DNA of 64,000 nt, taken from the NCBI RefSeq assembly GCF_047511655.1, contig NC_133390.1, forward strand, positions 160,887,583 through 160,951,582, given 5' to 3'. The notes below the pieces were generated by a model. It ran no database searches. It was not told where the DNA came from and saw nothing but the letters and a program-made list of their open reading frames with translations. The stretch's first letter is position 1, and the number at the start of each line of letters is the position of its first letter. This stretch comes from Castor canadensis. Taxonomy: Eukaryota; Chordata; Mammalia; Rodentia; Castoridae. Shown here in pieces: positions 44,796-56,829 of the stretch. Both the position numbers and the translations under genes were made by a program.

Positions 44796-45022
44796 TTTTC
44801 TTTCTTTCTTTCTTTCTTTTTTTTTTTTTTTTGGTGTTGGTGGTTTTGGAGATTGAATTCAGGGCTTTGTACTTGCCAGGCAAGTGCTCTACCACTTGAG
44901 CCATCCCCTCCCCCACAATCCTTTTGATTTTAGTTTGTTTTTGCCCAGACCAGCCTCTGACCACAATCTTATCTCTACCTCCCGAGTAGCTGGGATTACA
45001 GGTGTGTACCATCACACCTGGC
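44796..45022 (-). mobile_element. Composite B1-ID SINE, minus orientation, with (TTTC)n/T tail
   Basis: A TTTC microsatellite and T run (44796-44832) form the reversed tail. It is followed by the reversed ID part ('gtgctctaccacttgagcca') and B1 part ('cgagtagctgggattacagg'). Confidence 0.8.
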
Positions 45023-45049
45023 TCCATCTATTATCTTTTTGAATAAGTT

Positions 45050-45163
45050 TTTCTATTCCTTTGTCATTCTCAAGCCCTGCTTGAACCCAATAGCCTGAGT
45101 ATTTGCTCTTTTGACACTATTCTGTAGTTCCTGTAAATTTTTTCTACTCCTTTTCATTCTTTT

Positions 45164-45240
<77 letters not shown>

Positions 45241-45347
45241 AATTGCCTATCTTCAAGCACACTGATTCTTTTGTTTGCTTGATTTTGCTCTTGGTACTTT
45301 CTATTTCAGTTTTCACTTATTTTGTTGCATTTTTCAGCTCCAGGATC

Positions 45348-45404
<57 letters not shown>

Positions 45405-46960
45405 CTCTCTATTAAGTATCTCTGACAAATTACTGACTAGTTTCTCTGAGTTTTCTTAAAGTTTGTTGAGTTTCATTAAGCCATTTATTTTGAGTTCTCT
45501 ACCTGAGAGACTGCACGTCTCTAGCACTTTATGGTTGGTTTCTGGTGCCTTATTTTGTCTGTTAAGTGAGGTCATGATTCTCTGAGTACTCCCGATTCTG
45601 AGGGTATACAAAGACATCTGCTTGTTGAAGGATCTGGTGCTCATGCCAGTCTTCACAGTCTGGGTTTGCTCGTGCCTGTCCTTTCAGAGAGTCTAAGTGG
45701 CTGTTTGTTATGTTCTCTGAGCCTGTGGTCACTGGCACTGTTCCAGTACTAGATAGTGCCTACGGTCAGGTTTGCCATGACCCTGCAGTTGGTGTGTTAC
45801 AGTGGCCTAGATGGACTTAGGGAGGGTGTCTAAATAGACCAACTACTTCTGCTGGGTCTGAGGTTTCTGCCTGTGGTCAGGGTAAATTCAGAGTTGTTAT
45901 CCATGGTCACTGATCTCTGTTCAGGAGCTGCAGGGATCTCCCTGAAGTTGGGCCTAAATATATATGGTAGGTTCACTGCAGGACTACCAGGCAATATTTT
46001 GCACCTATTTCTGTCATTTTCTCCCAAGGAGAAAAATGACTCTTTCCATACTGTGCTGCCTGGGGTTGACACTGAGGTTGTCATAACACTGGGTCACTAA
46101 CACAGCACAGGGGTAGGCCCAGGCTGCTATGGCCTACCTGTTGCTGAGGTTTGTTCATGGCCCAAGGCCTGTATAGTTGGCCAATGGTGATGTGAGCTAG
46201 GACACAAGTCCATTCCACTGGGGCTGGGACAGGTCCAGAGGCTCCATCTGTGAGCACCAGCTTGGGGCCAGGGGCCACTATGTTCTGTCTGGTGTTGGTT
46301 TTCACCACGGCAGACATGAAACTGAATTTCAAGGTAGAGTCCTGTGCTCACTTCCCTCCAGCACAGGGAGTCTCCTTCTGTGCTCTGCTGTCTGGGGTTG
46401 GAGGAGGGATGCTGAAGGATGTGCCTTAGCTGATAAAGTTGATGCTAAGTTGGGTGCACCTAAAGCTCACATTTGCCAGGCCCAGAGCAGTGCTGGGTGC
46501 AGTCACCAGTGATGTGGGCTAGAACACAAGTCTGTCCCATTGGATTTGCTCCAGAGCAGGTCCAGAGGTTCTTTCTTTAGGCACCGGCCTGGAATCAGGG
46601 TGCATGGGGGTCTCCCTGATGCTCAGTTTCACTGTGGTGGCCTGCTCCTTGATGACAAGTCAAGGCTTGTGCTTACTTCCTTAGCTTTCTCTCTCTCTCC
46701 ATGTGGGGCTGCTTGGATTGGAAGGAAGGTGACATAGGCAAAGCAACTATGTCCCCTCACATCTTCAGTGAATCTTTTCTTACCATTGGCTTGAAACTAG
46801 GCACCAAGACCTCTCAGTTTATTCCTTTAGCTCTTGTGAAAGTAACTCTGTGTGTGGGGAGAGCCAGTCACTGGAGGGTCAGTCCTCTGTCTTGCCCATC
46901 CCCCAGCTGTAATTTTTACCTTAGCTCCTCTACATGTAATGGGTCTTATTTTTCTTTTTC
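45050..46960 (-). mobile_element. Decayed L1 5' region, minus orientation
   Basis: The text 'gagtatttgctcttttgaca', 'agtttcattaagccatttat' and 'ttgagttctctacctgagag' is reversed old-L1 5' sequence. From about 45640 it passes into GC-richer DNA with loosely repeated units about 320 bp apart ('gatgtgagctaggacacaag' at 46189 and 'gatgtgggctagaacacaag' at 46511), as in L1 5' UTR tandem units. TC/TG tracts interrupt it at 45171-45238 and 45349-45402. Confidence 0.55.
45171..45402. repeat. (TC)n-(TG)n and (CT)n microsatellites
   Basis: A TC run directly followed by a TG run occupies about 45171-45238. A second CT run occupies about 45349-45402. Confidence 0.95.
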
Positions 46961-47017
46961 TCAATCTGCCTTCAAGGTTCTTCTCTTCTTTGGCTTTCAG
47001 CAGTCTGACTATGTGGG

Positions 47018-47057
<40 letters not shown>

Positions 47058-47373
47058 GTACATGTGTATGTGTGTGCATGTGCATGTATGTGTGTATTTG
47101 TATGTGTATATGTGTACATGTGTGTATGTGTATATTTGTGTGTCTGTGCATGTGCATTGTGTGTGTATGTGTGTATGTGTATGTATGTGTGCATGTATAT
47201 GTGTATTTGTGTGTGCATGTGTGTATTTGTATGTGTACATATGTATTTGTGTGCATGTGTGTGCATGTGTGTGCGCGCACACATTTGTGTATGTGTGCAT
47301 GCGTGTGTGCATGTGCGTGTGTGCACATGTGTGTGCGTGTGTGTGTATGTGCGTGTGTGTGTGCGTGTGTGTA
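47018..47373. repeat. Long imperfect (TG/TA)n microsatellite
   Basis: About 355 bp of alternating purine-pyrimidine, mostly TG with interspersed TA, CATG and GCGC steps. The long Cys/Val/Met and His/Thr open frames on both strands are artefacts of the repeat. Confidence 0.95.
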
Positions 47374-47449
47374 CTCATCCTGCTGTAGTCTCTGAACATC
47401 TTGGATCTGTGATTTTCACTAATCTTTTTATTGGGTTTGGTTTGGGCTG

Positions 47450-47845
47450 CACTGGCTTGAGCCATGTCTCCAGCCCTTTTTACTTTGGTATTCTGGAGAT
47501 GGAGTCTTGCTTTTTTGCCCAAGCCAGCCTGGACCACCATCCTCTTATCTTCAGCTTCCTGAGGCACTGGAATGATAGGCATATGCCACCATGCCCAGCT
47601 TTTCTTCCCATTTGAATAGAGTCTCTCAAACTTTTTGCCTGGGGCTGGGCTGGAAATGTAATCCTCTGGGGTTCAGCCTCCTGGTACAGTTTTGAATTAC
47701 AAGTCTGCACCACCACACCCAGCTATTGTTGAGATGGGGTCTTGAGAAGTTTTTGCCCAGGCTGGCCTTGAACCAAGATCTTCTCAATCTCAGCCCCCCA
47801 CGTAGCTAGGATTACAGGTGTGAGTTACCAGGGCATAGCTGATTT
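47450..47845 (-). mobile_element. B1-ID SINE cluster, minus orientation
   Basis: The reversed SINE bodies end at 'ggaatgataggcatatgcca' (about 47570) and 'aggattacaggtgtgagtta' (about 47810), with a third decayed body between. Confidence 0.7.
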
Positions 47846-47859
47846 TCACTAATTTAAAA

Positions 47860-48310
47860 AGTGATTCTCAGTCATTCTGCTCTCTCATTCTCTTCGCTGG
47901 AACTCCAATTAGACATTTGTTAGTTTCTTTGATATTATGCCATAGCTCTTGGTTATTCTGTTTTTAATTTTTTCACTCTCTGCTTCTCTCTGCTTCAGTT
48001 TGAACAATTTTTATTGACTTCTCATGAAGCTAGATGCTTGTTTCCGCAGCTGCGTCTAATCTGCTGACAAGTCTATTGAAGGCATTCTTTGTCTCTGGCA
48101 TAATATATTTTTATTCTGAGCATTTCAATTTAACACTTCTTTTATATCTTCCACTTTTCTTCTGAGATATCCTGTTCATTTGTGTGGATTACTGACCTTT
48201 CCACTAGATCCTTTAGCAAGCTCCCCATAGTTATTTAAACTCCCTGTTAGTTTCAACATTTCGACATCTGGATTATCCATGGGTTTTGTTCTATTGATTG
48301 TTTGAACGCA
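47860..48310 (-). mobile_element. Old L1 5' fragment, minus orientation
   Basis: 'tctcattctcttcgctggaa', 'ccaattagacatttgttagt' and 'tctaatctgctgacaagtct' are reversed L1 5' phrases. It is probably a continuation of the 45050-46960 element, separated by the microsatellite and SINEs. Confidence 0.6.
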
Positions 48311-48313
48311 CTC

Positions 48314-48316
<3 letters not shown>

Positions 48317-48373
<57 letters not shown>
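48317..48373. repeat. (TG)n microsatellite
   Basis: A nearly pure TG run of about 55 bp. A second TG run of about 38 bp lies at 48859-48897. Confidence 0.97.
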
Positions 48374-48376
<3 letters not shown>

Positions 48377-48856
48377 GGACAGTGATGTTGCTGGCCCTGA
48401 CCTAATGTCCAGCAATGCCTTGGGCAGGTGGTCTAGTGAGGCAGGGGCAGCCTGTCTGATTAAATTTGTAAGCAAGGACTTTGAGACCATCTTTGCAGCT
48501 ACAGAGGAGGCTTGGTGGTTTTTCTCAGAAGTTCCCATCTGCAGCAAGAATGCATTGAGAATAGAGGTGACAAAACCACAAGAAGCAGAGGCTCTGAATG
48601 CACACTCTGGGAACCAGTGAACTTTGGAGGGAGGGGGAATGAAGGGGGAGCTAAAAGAGCCATGAAAGGGGAAACCCAAAGCATTTCAGTTGATTACCAG
48701 TTTCCAAGTTCCACTGCTTGACTCTCTGAGCAGCCTTTGCTTTTGCTTTGCAACGATAAAGAAAACTTTGCTTTAACTTTACCAGTGTTCCTAGCTTTAA
48801 TTCCTTAAAGTTTAGAGAACAAGAACCCACAACAGCAAAACGCCTTAGACCCATGC

Positions 48857-48899
<43 letters not shown>

Positions 48900-49900
48900 A
48901 ATGTTGAATTAAATGCTAGATGCTGTGGGTGAAACTATAGAAGCCAAGACAAACGTTATTTACACCATACTCCTGTGGAGTTGGCTGCGTTATTGCTGTG
49001 GATAGATATTCTTAGTGGCCCACAGACTCCACCTTCCTCCAGCTGTGTGCCAGACAGTCTTCCTACTCCACATGGTGCAGCGTCCAGCCCGCCTGCAGCA
49101 CGGGGAGTGTCACCTTCATGCACCGTGTCGAGCATGAGGCATGCATGGTGTGAGGGATGCTTGATGTTCCTGGGCGCGTCTTAGGCCAGCTCTGTCATGT
49201 GCTTCGGCTTTGAGGTGGGTGTGGTTTTCTCAGCATTCTTGTTTTGTTTGTTCGTTTTTTGTGTTTTTTCCCCCCCACTGGTGCTTGAACTGGGGGCCTC
49301 ACACTTGCTAGGCAGGTGCTCTACTGCTTGAGTCACTCCACTAGCCCTTCTCAGCATTCCTGTCCCTCCCCTCATGGCAGCCAGACTGCCACACATCAGT
49401 GGAGGTCTTGGGCAGTGTTAGGAGATCTCTGCTTTTCACCAGTGCAGAATCCTGAGCCTAAGCAGGTGTTGCCAGTCCTTCAGCTGTTGCTTTTCCCTTA
49501 GCACAAGGATTGTGTTGAGGGTGGAGGGGGTGGGGGTCTCCGGCCTCTCCCTCCAAGACAGATACTTCTTCCTTTGAGTGGGGACACCTTCCCCGGGGGC
49601 AAAGGATGTTTGCTTCCGCCTTTCCCTAGAAGCAGTGGGTCTTTGCTTGGGACCTGGGAATGAGGGCTTCTTTTCCCTCCTCCAGGAACTTCTTGTTTTG
49701 GCTTGATAGAAGATTCTGGAAAGTGGCTGGGGTTTCAACACCCTCAGGGCTCCTACCCTACTTCCCATTTTTCTTAAGAGCACTAATGGTAGAGAAGAGG
49801 CTAGTGAGTGTGGCCTCCCTTTGTGTCTGGACCGCCCTGGGATTCCAAATGTCACCTGCACCTACACTTTAAAAACTTGCTAAAATTCAAGCTACCTTTC
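48900..49900. other. Unique DNA with one ID SINE, no gene recognised
   Basis: A reversed ID body at 49262-49348 ('gtgctctactgcttgagtca') is the only clear element. The open frame 49436-49861 (minus) has no recognised domain. Confidence 0.4.
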
Positions 49901-49904
49901 TTTT

Positions 49905-50265
49905 ATTTGCTGTCTAAGTTTGTTAGCAAAATAGCATAGATTGGGTAGCTTAAAACAACAGGAATTTATTTTTCACACTTCTGGGGTTTAGAAGGCCCAG
50001 GATCAAATCACCAGCAAATTGAGGTCTTAATGAAGGTTTTCTGGTTCATAGATGGCGCCTCGTAGTGGAGTCCTCACATGGTGAGGGGGCAAGCTAGTTC
50101 TCTCTCTCTCTCTCTCCCTCTCTCTCTCTGAGGTCACTTCTCTAAGAGCACTAATCCCATTCATGAAGACTTCACCTTCTAAAGGCCTCACTGTATGACA
50201 TCATCACATTGGTGATCAGGGTTCAGCCGGTGAATCCCGGGGGACGTGTTCTGCCCACAGCACTT
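49905..50265 (-). mobile_element. MaLR (MLT1/MST-like) LTR, minus orientation
   Basis: 'ttgggtagcttaaaacaaca', 'cttctggggtttagaaggcc', 'aagagcactaatcccattca' and 'gttcagccggtgaatcccgg' follow a reversed MLT1/MST LTR. A CT run at 50101-50130 lies inside. Confidence 0.65.
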
Positions 50266-50428
50266 GCTTATGTGGTAGCTGTCTGACGCCATTAATGGGA
50301 GAGGACAGAGTGTTCTTTCCAATGCTCCCTTTCCTTGCTTGTAGTTCCCAAGAACACCTGTAGAATGTCTAAGGAATGTGACATCCTGAGATAAGTAGGA
50401 GCTGGCTGGAACAGTCTGGGCTGTCCCT

Positions 50429-50442
50429 GTGCCCTCTAGGGG
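50429..50442 (-). promoter_or_regulatory. CTCF-like motif
   Basis: The plus strand GTGCCCTCTAGGGG reads CCCCTAGAGGGCAC on the minus strand and fits the CTCF core well. Motif match only. Confidence 0.4.
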
Positions 50443-50916
50443 ACATATAATTTATTTATGGTTTTGGCCAAAACTGGGGAGAAAGAAATTCTCAGTCTCT
50501 TCCTTGTTCCTAGAGGTGCTGTAACTTACAGAAAAGGTGAAACAAGAGCCAGGCAGTGTGCCTGTGCCGTGGCCTTTCTCCTAGGAGAGGAGCCTTTCCT
50601 TCGGTGCCAGGTTTCCTGTGGGTGTCCCATCTTCACCCACAGAATAGAATTTTCCTAGAGGAATCTTAATTCCTAGGTCTCCCCCATTATACCACACACC
50701 ACCGTGCAGCCTGTCACATTGTCCCTAGGGCATAAAAGCCAGGGAGCGCCTCTTTCTGGGGTCCTTCAGCTGTGGTGCAAGTGGGGCACATGAGGATGAG
50801 ACTCCACCTGTCTTGGGTCTCTCTCTGAGCCTGGCAGGACTGGCTTGTTGAGAACCCTAGGTTTCTCCTATGATCAGAGTTCTAAGCCAGAGGTCTGACT
50901 CCAGAGTTTCAACTGT

Positions 50917-51660
50917 CAGGTCTGGCAGGCCACTCATCCCAGAAAAAGCAAACAAAAGTAATGGTGAAAAGGCAGGAAAAGACTTTAATCAAAATGGCCA
51001 TTTTGGGAAGACAGAAAGTGAGCAACTCAGCCTATCTTTGTGGTGCTGATATGAAATTTAGGTTTAAATTGAGGCAGAATTAAGGCAATGGGGAGAGGTG
51101 TGCAGAATTAAGCAGTCTTGGTCAGAGTGTGGTCTGGTTGGTCATTATCTTAGTTCTGGTTCTGCATGATGGCTGGAAGAAGTCCCTATTGCTTGAGGGG
51201 ACGATCTGGTTCCTATGAGGTGATCGCTCCTACTTGGAATTGGGGTAATCTCATCACGGAGTGATCTGTCTGCAAGGCTCTGCTGTTCCTGTAATACAAA
51301 GTAGCTGCAGGTTTTGGACAATGACTAGCAATTTTCAGGCATCTTTCCAGGGGTCTGGAACAGGACATTGTAAAAACAGAGAGTAAGATGCCTCAGTTAC
51401 CCTTATCTTTACCCTTTAGGGGAATGAAATAGATGAGGTATTACCAGTTTTTAGACAGGCATTTCCTGAATAACTAACATGCCTACGTGCAGAGTTAAGC
51501 AGGAGTCTGACCCAAAATAAAGGAGACAGATACCAAATGAAGGCAAGAATGCCAGGTTTTTCTCCTGCTTTTAGTTACCCTATGTGCCCCCAGATAAGAA
51601 GTCAGTGCTTTTCGGGAAAATTAGTTCCTAAGTCCCTGTCATACTTCCTTGCTGCCTGTC
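50917..51660 (-). mobile_element. Possible LTR element, minus orientation
   Basis: On the minus strand an ATTAAA lies in 'gattaaagtcttttcctgcc' and the block ends in a CA dinucleotide ('ccagacctgaca' at plus 50918), as an LTR would. The other terminus is unclear, so this is tentative. Confidence 0.3.
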
Positions 51661-52059
51661 TGTAAGTAACGAGTCACTTCTGTCCTTGTGTGTATATATG
51701 TCCTGTCTCACTGGACTTGGGCTGCCGATAGGGTATAGCCCAAGACCAGTGGGTCAGAGTGGTGCCCAGCGCACAGTGAACTTGCTTTGCAGCAGGCCCT
51801 GTCTCTTTCTTAAAGGGGATCATTACCCTTTAAAATTCAATTCACTTGGCTGCCTTGTGACCTCAGTTCTCTTTTGAGCTCAAGAAAAGTTATGATTTGT
51901 AGATGAATTATGAATTGTCTTTTTCTTACAGCATGGGTGAGTGAAATGTTCTCCTGTGGCTTTCTATGTGCTTAGCAGAAATGGAATCCTACATTAGTAT
52001 GTTTTTCTAAAGAGCAAATATCTTTGTTGTGTGTCTATGTATTAATAAAAAACATACTG

Positions 52060-53975
52060 GAGTCCCAAATTAAAACAATAGCATTTACAATATCTCCAAA
52101 GAAAATGAGATCGAAAGTCCAAACTCATAAAGCATGCACAGAACCTATATGCTGAACACTACAAATGCTGGCGAAATGAAATCAAGAAAGACCAGAAAGA
52201 GTGGAGCGACCCCGTGTTCATGGACTGAAAAATTTAACATAGTAAAATCTCAGTTCTCCGCAAATTGATGTATATTTTTAGTGCAGGTCCTGTAAAAATC
52301 TCAGAATGGTTTTCTTGTAGACATAGACAAGCTTATTCTGAAATTTATGTAGAAAGGCACAAGCCCTAGAATAATAAAACCTGGAAGAATAAAGTGGGAG
52401 GAATTACTCTACTTGATATTAAAGTGACTACATACTGGAGAAATGTAGACAGTATTGCACTGGCAGAGGAGAGACACAGGAATGGAACAGAGGGGTTTGC
52501 AGTAGAGCTCTTGCCCAGCATGTGTAAGGCCTGAGTTCCATCCTCAGCACACACCCCGCGTGCACACGCACACACACGCACACGCATGTGCACACACAGA
52601 ATGAATGGACCAGAATACAGAAATCCAAAGAGGCCTACACAAATATGTACAGCTGATTATTTTTGAAACAGGATCTTGCTACCCCAGATCCTCTTCCTTC
52701 CTTCCTCTGCCTCCCAAGGAATTTCCAGGAGTGTACCACCCACCCAATCCTCCCCAACTGGTTTTTGACAAAGGTACAAAAGCCATTCAGTGGAATAGAC
52801 AAAAGAACAAAACAAAAACTCAGCCTAAATCTCACCTATAATACAACATTTTCCTCAAAATTTACCACTGACTTAGATGTAAAACTATAAAAACTTGTAG
52901 CAAAAAAAGAGAGGACACTCTTTAGAGTCTAGGGCTAGACAAAGAAATCTTAGGCTAGATATCAAAAGAAGGATCTAGAAAATGGAAAATCGCCCTCATT
53001 AATTTTGACCTTATCATGAATTTTGCTCCATGAAGGACCTCGTGAAAGACAAAAAGACAAACTACAGACTGAGAGCAAATATTTGACAAGGGATCAGTAT
53101 ATAGAAAATACCAAGAACTCTCAAAACTCAAACGTAAATAATAAACAATTCAATTAGAAAATGGCAAAAGACATGAACAGATATTTCACTGAAGAGGATA
53201 CACAGATGGCAAGTCAACACATGAAGAGACACAAACATCACTAGCCATTAGGGAAATGCAAATTAAAACCACCGGAGACACCACTGCACCTACCAGAGCC
53301 CCTAAAGTAGAAAGTAGTGACGTTGCCAAAACCTGGTGAGGACGTAGAGAAACTGGATCATTCCTACATCACCAGTGGGCACGTAGAACTGTTTTTGCCA
53401 TTCTGGAAAAACAGTTTGGCAATTTCTTTAAAAATTAAGCATGCAATTCCCATAAAACCCACCAGTTGTACTATTGGGCATCTATCCTAGAGAAATGGAA
53501 ATTTATGTCCACACAAATGCCTGGACGGAACAGCTTTATTTGTAACACACCCAAGCTGGAAACAGCCCAGATATTTTTCGGTGGGTTAATAGGGGAGCAA
53601 AGTGTGTCCATGCAATAGTACTTAGAATAAAGAGGACAAACTGGATTCATACAGTGACTTGGGCGAATCTCCAAAGAATGATGCTGAGTGAATAAAGCCA
53701 ATCCTCAGAGGTTTCACACCATGTGATTTACTTATGTAACATTTGGAAATGGCAAAATTACAGCAATCGAGAACAGATCACTGGTTGGCAGGAGTTCAAG
53801 GAGGGAGAGAAGGACGGAGTGGGGAGGGGAGTGGGTGTGTTTTTTGGATGGTAATGGAAGTGTCCCTTGGAAGGACAGGGCTGTTCTGTGTGCTGACTGT
53901 GCTGGTGCACAGTCCTTTACACACACACCTATGCACACGTGAGTATAAGCTGCAGAACCAGAACCAGACAAATCA
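52060..53975 (+). mobile_element. Decayed L1 ORF2 to 3' end, plus orientation
   Basis: A long ordered L1 copy: 'ccgtgttcatggactgaaaa', 'acctggaagaataaagtggg', 'aaatgcaaattaaaaccacc', 'tattgggcatctatcctaga' and 'gagttcaaggagggagagaa'. An ID SINE with a CA tail (52490-52600) and a reversed B1 piece (52650-52755) are nested. Stops occur in all frames. Confidence 0.8.
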
Positions 53976-54099
53976 ACAGATCGTATAAGGACCCCACCCA
54001 GTCCCACAACTCCAGCCATCCTGGCCGCCATTCTCTTCGGACACACAGTGCTTCCCCTTCCTCAGAGGCTGTCCCCTGTGCCACAGCACTGGTCCCAGG

Positions 54100-54240
54100 C
54101 TTTCATCTTGCTTGACTTCTTCCTATCCTTTGCCACTCAGTGTAAATGTCACCTCCCTACCCAAGCCTTCTCTCCTTGCCCTGTCCAAATTATTCTAATA
54201 GTTTCCCTTTGAAGAAAAATGTGTACAAATCAAAAAGACA
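54100..54240 (+). mobile_element. LINE2 3' fragment
   Basis: 'cactcagtgtaaatgtcacc' followed by 'aagccttctctccttgccct' is characteristic of the L2 3' end. Confidence 0.6.
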
Positions 54241-55065
54241 AGTCAACTCAAAGAACTACATTAAATTAATGGTGAAACCAGGGCAGAAATTTTCCTCATG
54301 CTGCTGAGGATGGTGGGAGCCACAGCAAGGATAGAGAGAGGCAGGGGAATAATGAGGCTTACCCTGGGTTCAGCTGGACTGACAGGGAGTGCTAGGCTGG
54401 AGGAAATGAGGCCAAGGCCTATGGGGCAAGGAGGAGGGAAGCACCCACAGGCTTGGGGAGCTGGTTCACTCCATAGGATTGACATGGCAGGAGTTGGGGA
54501 AGCCCTGGTTGGGGATTGAAGGGACCAGGCTGCTTCGACCAGGACATGCTAGAGTTGGACATGCAGGAGCGGTTGTGCCTCTCTGTGAGGCTCTAATTAT
54601 TATTCATTGTAATGAAATAAATTTTGTAGAGCTCTATGTGGCAAAAGGGCTCCTTCCCTGGACTGAGTTCCATTTGGATACTGCAGAGAATGTGGTGGCC
54701 CCCCCCAACCCCCCCCCGCCCAGATTCCTCCCCCTGCCAGTCATGGAAGGGGCCATGGAGACTACAGACTGGACAGCAGCCTTCTGTGTCTCTCTGCCCA
54801 AGTACATTCTCAGGCCAAAACTGGCTCAGCCTGGGGAAATCCAAAGCAAAACAGAGAAAAAAAGAGATGCCAGAGTCACCCCGCTCCCTGCACCTCCCTG
54901 GGAGCTGCCTGCTTTTGACTGAATGAGTCCTAGAGCAGATGGGGTCCCTAATGGTCTACTGCTTACAGTTGTCTGTGTGGGGTAAGGGAGGAGCAGACTC
55001 CTTTTTATTGTTTAAAGTAGGCCAGCCATTGGCAGTCTTTGGGCACATGCCAGCATAATCTTTGT
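54241..55065. other. No gene recognised
   Basis: The open frame 54479-54922 (147 codons) has no recognisable domain. It runs across a C-rich low-complexity tract at about 54700-54722. I do not call it a gene. Confidence 0.35.
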
Positions 55066-55069
55066 TTCA

Positions 55070-55290
55070 GTTCCTTGGGCCTGGAGGAAAGCTTGCCTCA
55101 GGGTCTTTGCACTTGCTGATCCTGTTATCCAGGATGTTTTCTCTAAGATAACCCCATGTCCAGCTCCCCTTCTTCACCCAATCTCACTTCAACTATTATC
55201 TCCTCAAAGAGGCAGCTAGATCCACCAATGTTATACAGAACAGACCTCCTTTCCTTTCTCTCTGTTATATTTATATCTCTTGGCATTACA
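55070..55290 (+). mobile_element. LINE2 3' end
   Basis: 'cctcagggtctttgcacttg', 'tatctcctcaaagaggcagc' and 'tatatctcttggcattacat' follow the L2 3' end order. Confidence 0.65.
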
Positions 55291-55294
55291 TCTT

Positions 55295-55745
55295 TTCACA
55301 ATCAGCTCTGTGGAGGTACAATGTTCACACAATAACACGCACCTGTTGAAAGTGTGCAGACTGGTGAGTTTTGACAAGTACATGTGCTCCAGTAACCACC
55401 ACCTGACCACATTTCCCTCATCTCCCAAGTCCAGTGAGAGAGTGAGAGCACTCCCTTCCTGCCCAGGCACACGTCGACCTGGAAAAGCGCAGGTCCTTGT
55501 CAACATGTCCTCTTTTGTGTTTGGTTCCGTGGCTCAACATACTGGGTTTTAGACCCACGGGTGTTGTGGGGCAGATCAGATGTATTCTGTGGTGTTGCAG
55601 AGCCATGTTTCGTAGCATGGAGGACCAGATTGTCTACCCACCCTTCTGTCGATGGGCACCTGGGCTCTTTCCAACTCACCTCAGCTATGAGGAATACAGC
55701 TGCTATGAACGTTCACGTGCAATTATTTGGGTTAACATGTTGTCT
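55295..55745 (-). mobile_element. Old L1 fragment, minus orientation
   Basis: 'cttctgtcgatgggcacctg', 'atgaggaatacagctgctat' and 'gaacgttcacgtgcaattat' are reversed end-of-ORF2 phrases, preceded by reversed 3' UTR. Confidence 0.65.
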
Positions 55746-55754
55746 TGCCCATTT

Positions 55755-56130
55755 TCCTGCTGCTAATAACACAATACCATAGAAAGGGTAAGTACTAAAT
55801 AGACGGTTTCTTTGGGTTCATAGTTCTGGCCCAAGGTCAAGGGGCTGCCTCTGGGGGTGGCCTTGCTGGCAGAGTCCCGGTGTAGCACAGGGTATCAGAA
55901 GGCAAGAGACAGTACAGATGGCAAGCTTCTGTACTGGCTTTTATAACCTACCCACTCTCAAGATAGACCATTCCCAATAATCCACTAATCATAGGAATAT
56001 TCGATCTATTCATGGGGCAAAGCCCTAACCATCTCTTGAAAGTTCCCCTGATCCCACCTCCAAACATCTCCCAAGAAGGATTCAATTTCAACATGAGCTT
56101 CAGAGAGGATAAATCATATTTAAACCACAG
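55755..56130 (-). mobile_element. MaLR (MST/MLT1-like) LTR, minus orientation
   Basis: 'taataacacaataccataga', 'gggttcatagttctggccca' and 'caatttcaacatgagcttca' follow a reversed MST/MLT1 LTR. Confidence 0.6.
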
Positions 56131-56131
56131 C

Positions 56132-56425
56132 ACAAGGACTGGAAATGTGGCTCCTTCAAAGCCCAGCACCACAAAGAAAACAACAACCCCCCCCACACGA
56201 GACAAACAACATAAAAAGAACCATAGGCTGGGCACTGGTGGCTCACGCCTGTAATCCTAGCTACTTAGGTGGCAGAGATCAGGAGCATCACAGTTAGAAG
56301 CCAGCCCAGGGAAAATAGAGCACAAAACCCTATCTCGAAAAACCCATCACAAAAAACGGCTGGTGGAATGGCTTGAGGTGTAGGCCCTGAGTTCAAATCC
56401 CAGTACCAACAATTAATAACAATAA
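56132..56425 (+). mobile_element. ID fragment and full composite B1-ID SINE
   Basis: A short ID piece (56132-56175) is followed by a well preserved composite SINE from 56224: B1 part 'gggcactggtggctcacgcc', ID part 'ggctggtggaatggcttgag' and 'gttcaaatcccagtacc'. Confidence 0.85.
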
Positions 56426-56829
56426 TAAGAAGAACCACAGCAGATGGGGACATATGTGTTAAATTTGTCTTGGATATGCCCGCAGTGGAACTGCTGGGTT
56501 ATCAGCCAGCATTACATGACCTATCTGCTTATTTCTTCAGGTCATCATCCCCTGGAGGTCATCTCCACGCCGACTGGACCCTGCTCACCTGGATAGGCAC
56601 CACGTCCAGCAAGCACAAGACAAGTCCACACAGAATAAAAAGCCTGATTTCCCAAGGTAAGGTTCTGGCCAGGGATGCGCTGTCTTCTCAGGTATCCCCA
56701 CCCTGACCCTGACCCCTGCGGCTGTGGTTCCTGGGCCTGAGGGAGGAAAAGTGCCCACACTAGAGGGGAAACTACAACCTAGTCCTAAAGGGATCTGTAC
56801 CCCATACCTGGGATTTCCCCTGAGGACAT

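Noticed and set aside
46701-47615. 304-codon open frame (plus) and 251-codon frame (minus)
   Set aside because: Both run through the long TG/TA microsatellite and consist mainly of Cys-Val or His-Thr runs; the ends fall in L1 and SINE DNA.
54479-54922. 147-codon open frame
   Set aside because: It crosses a poly-C tract with Pro-rich translation and has no recognisable family.
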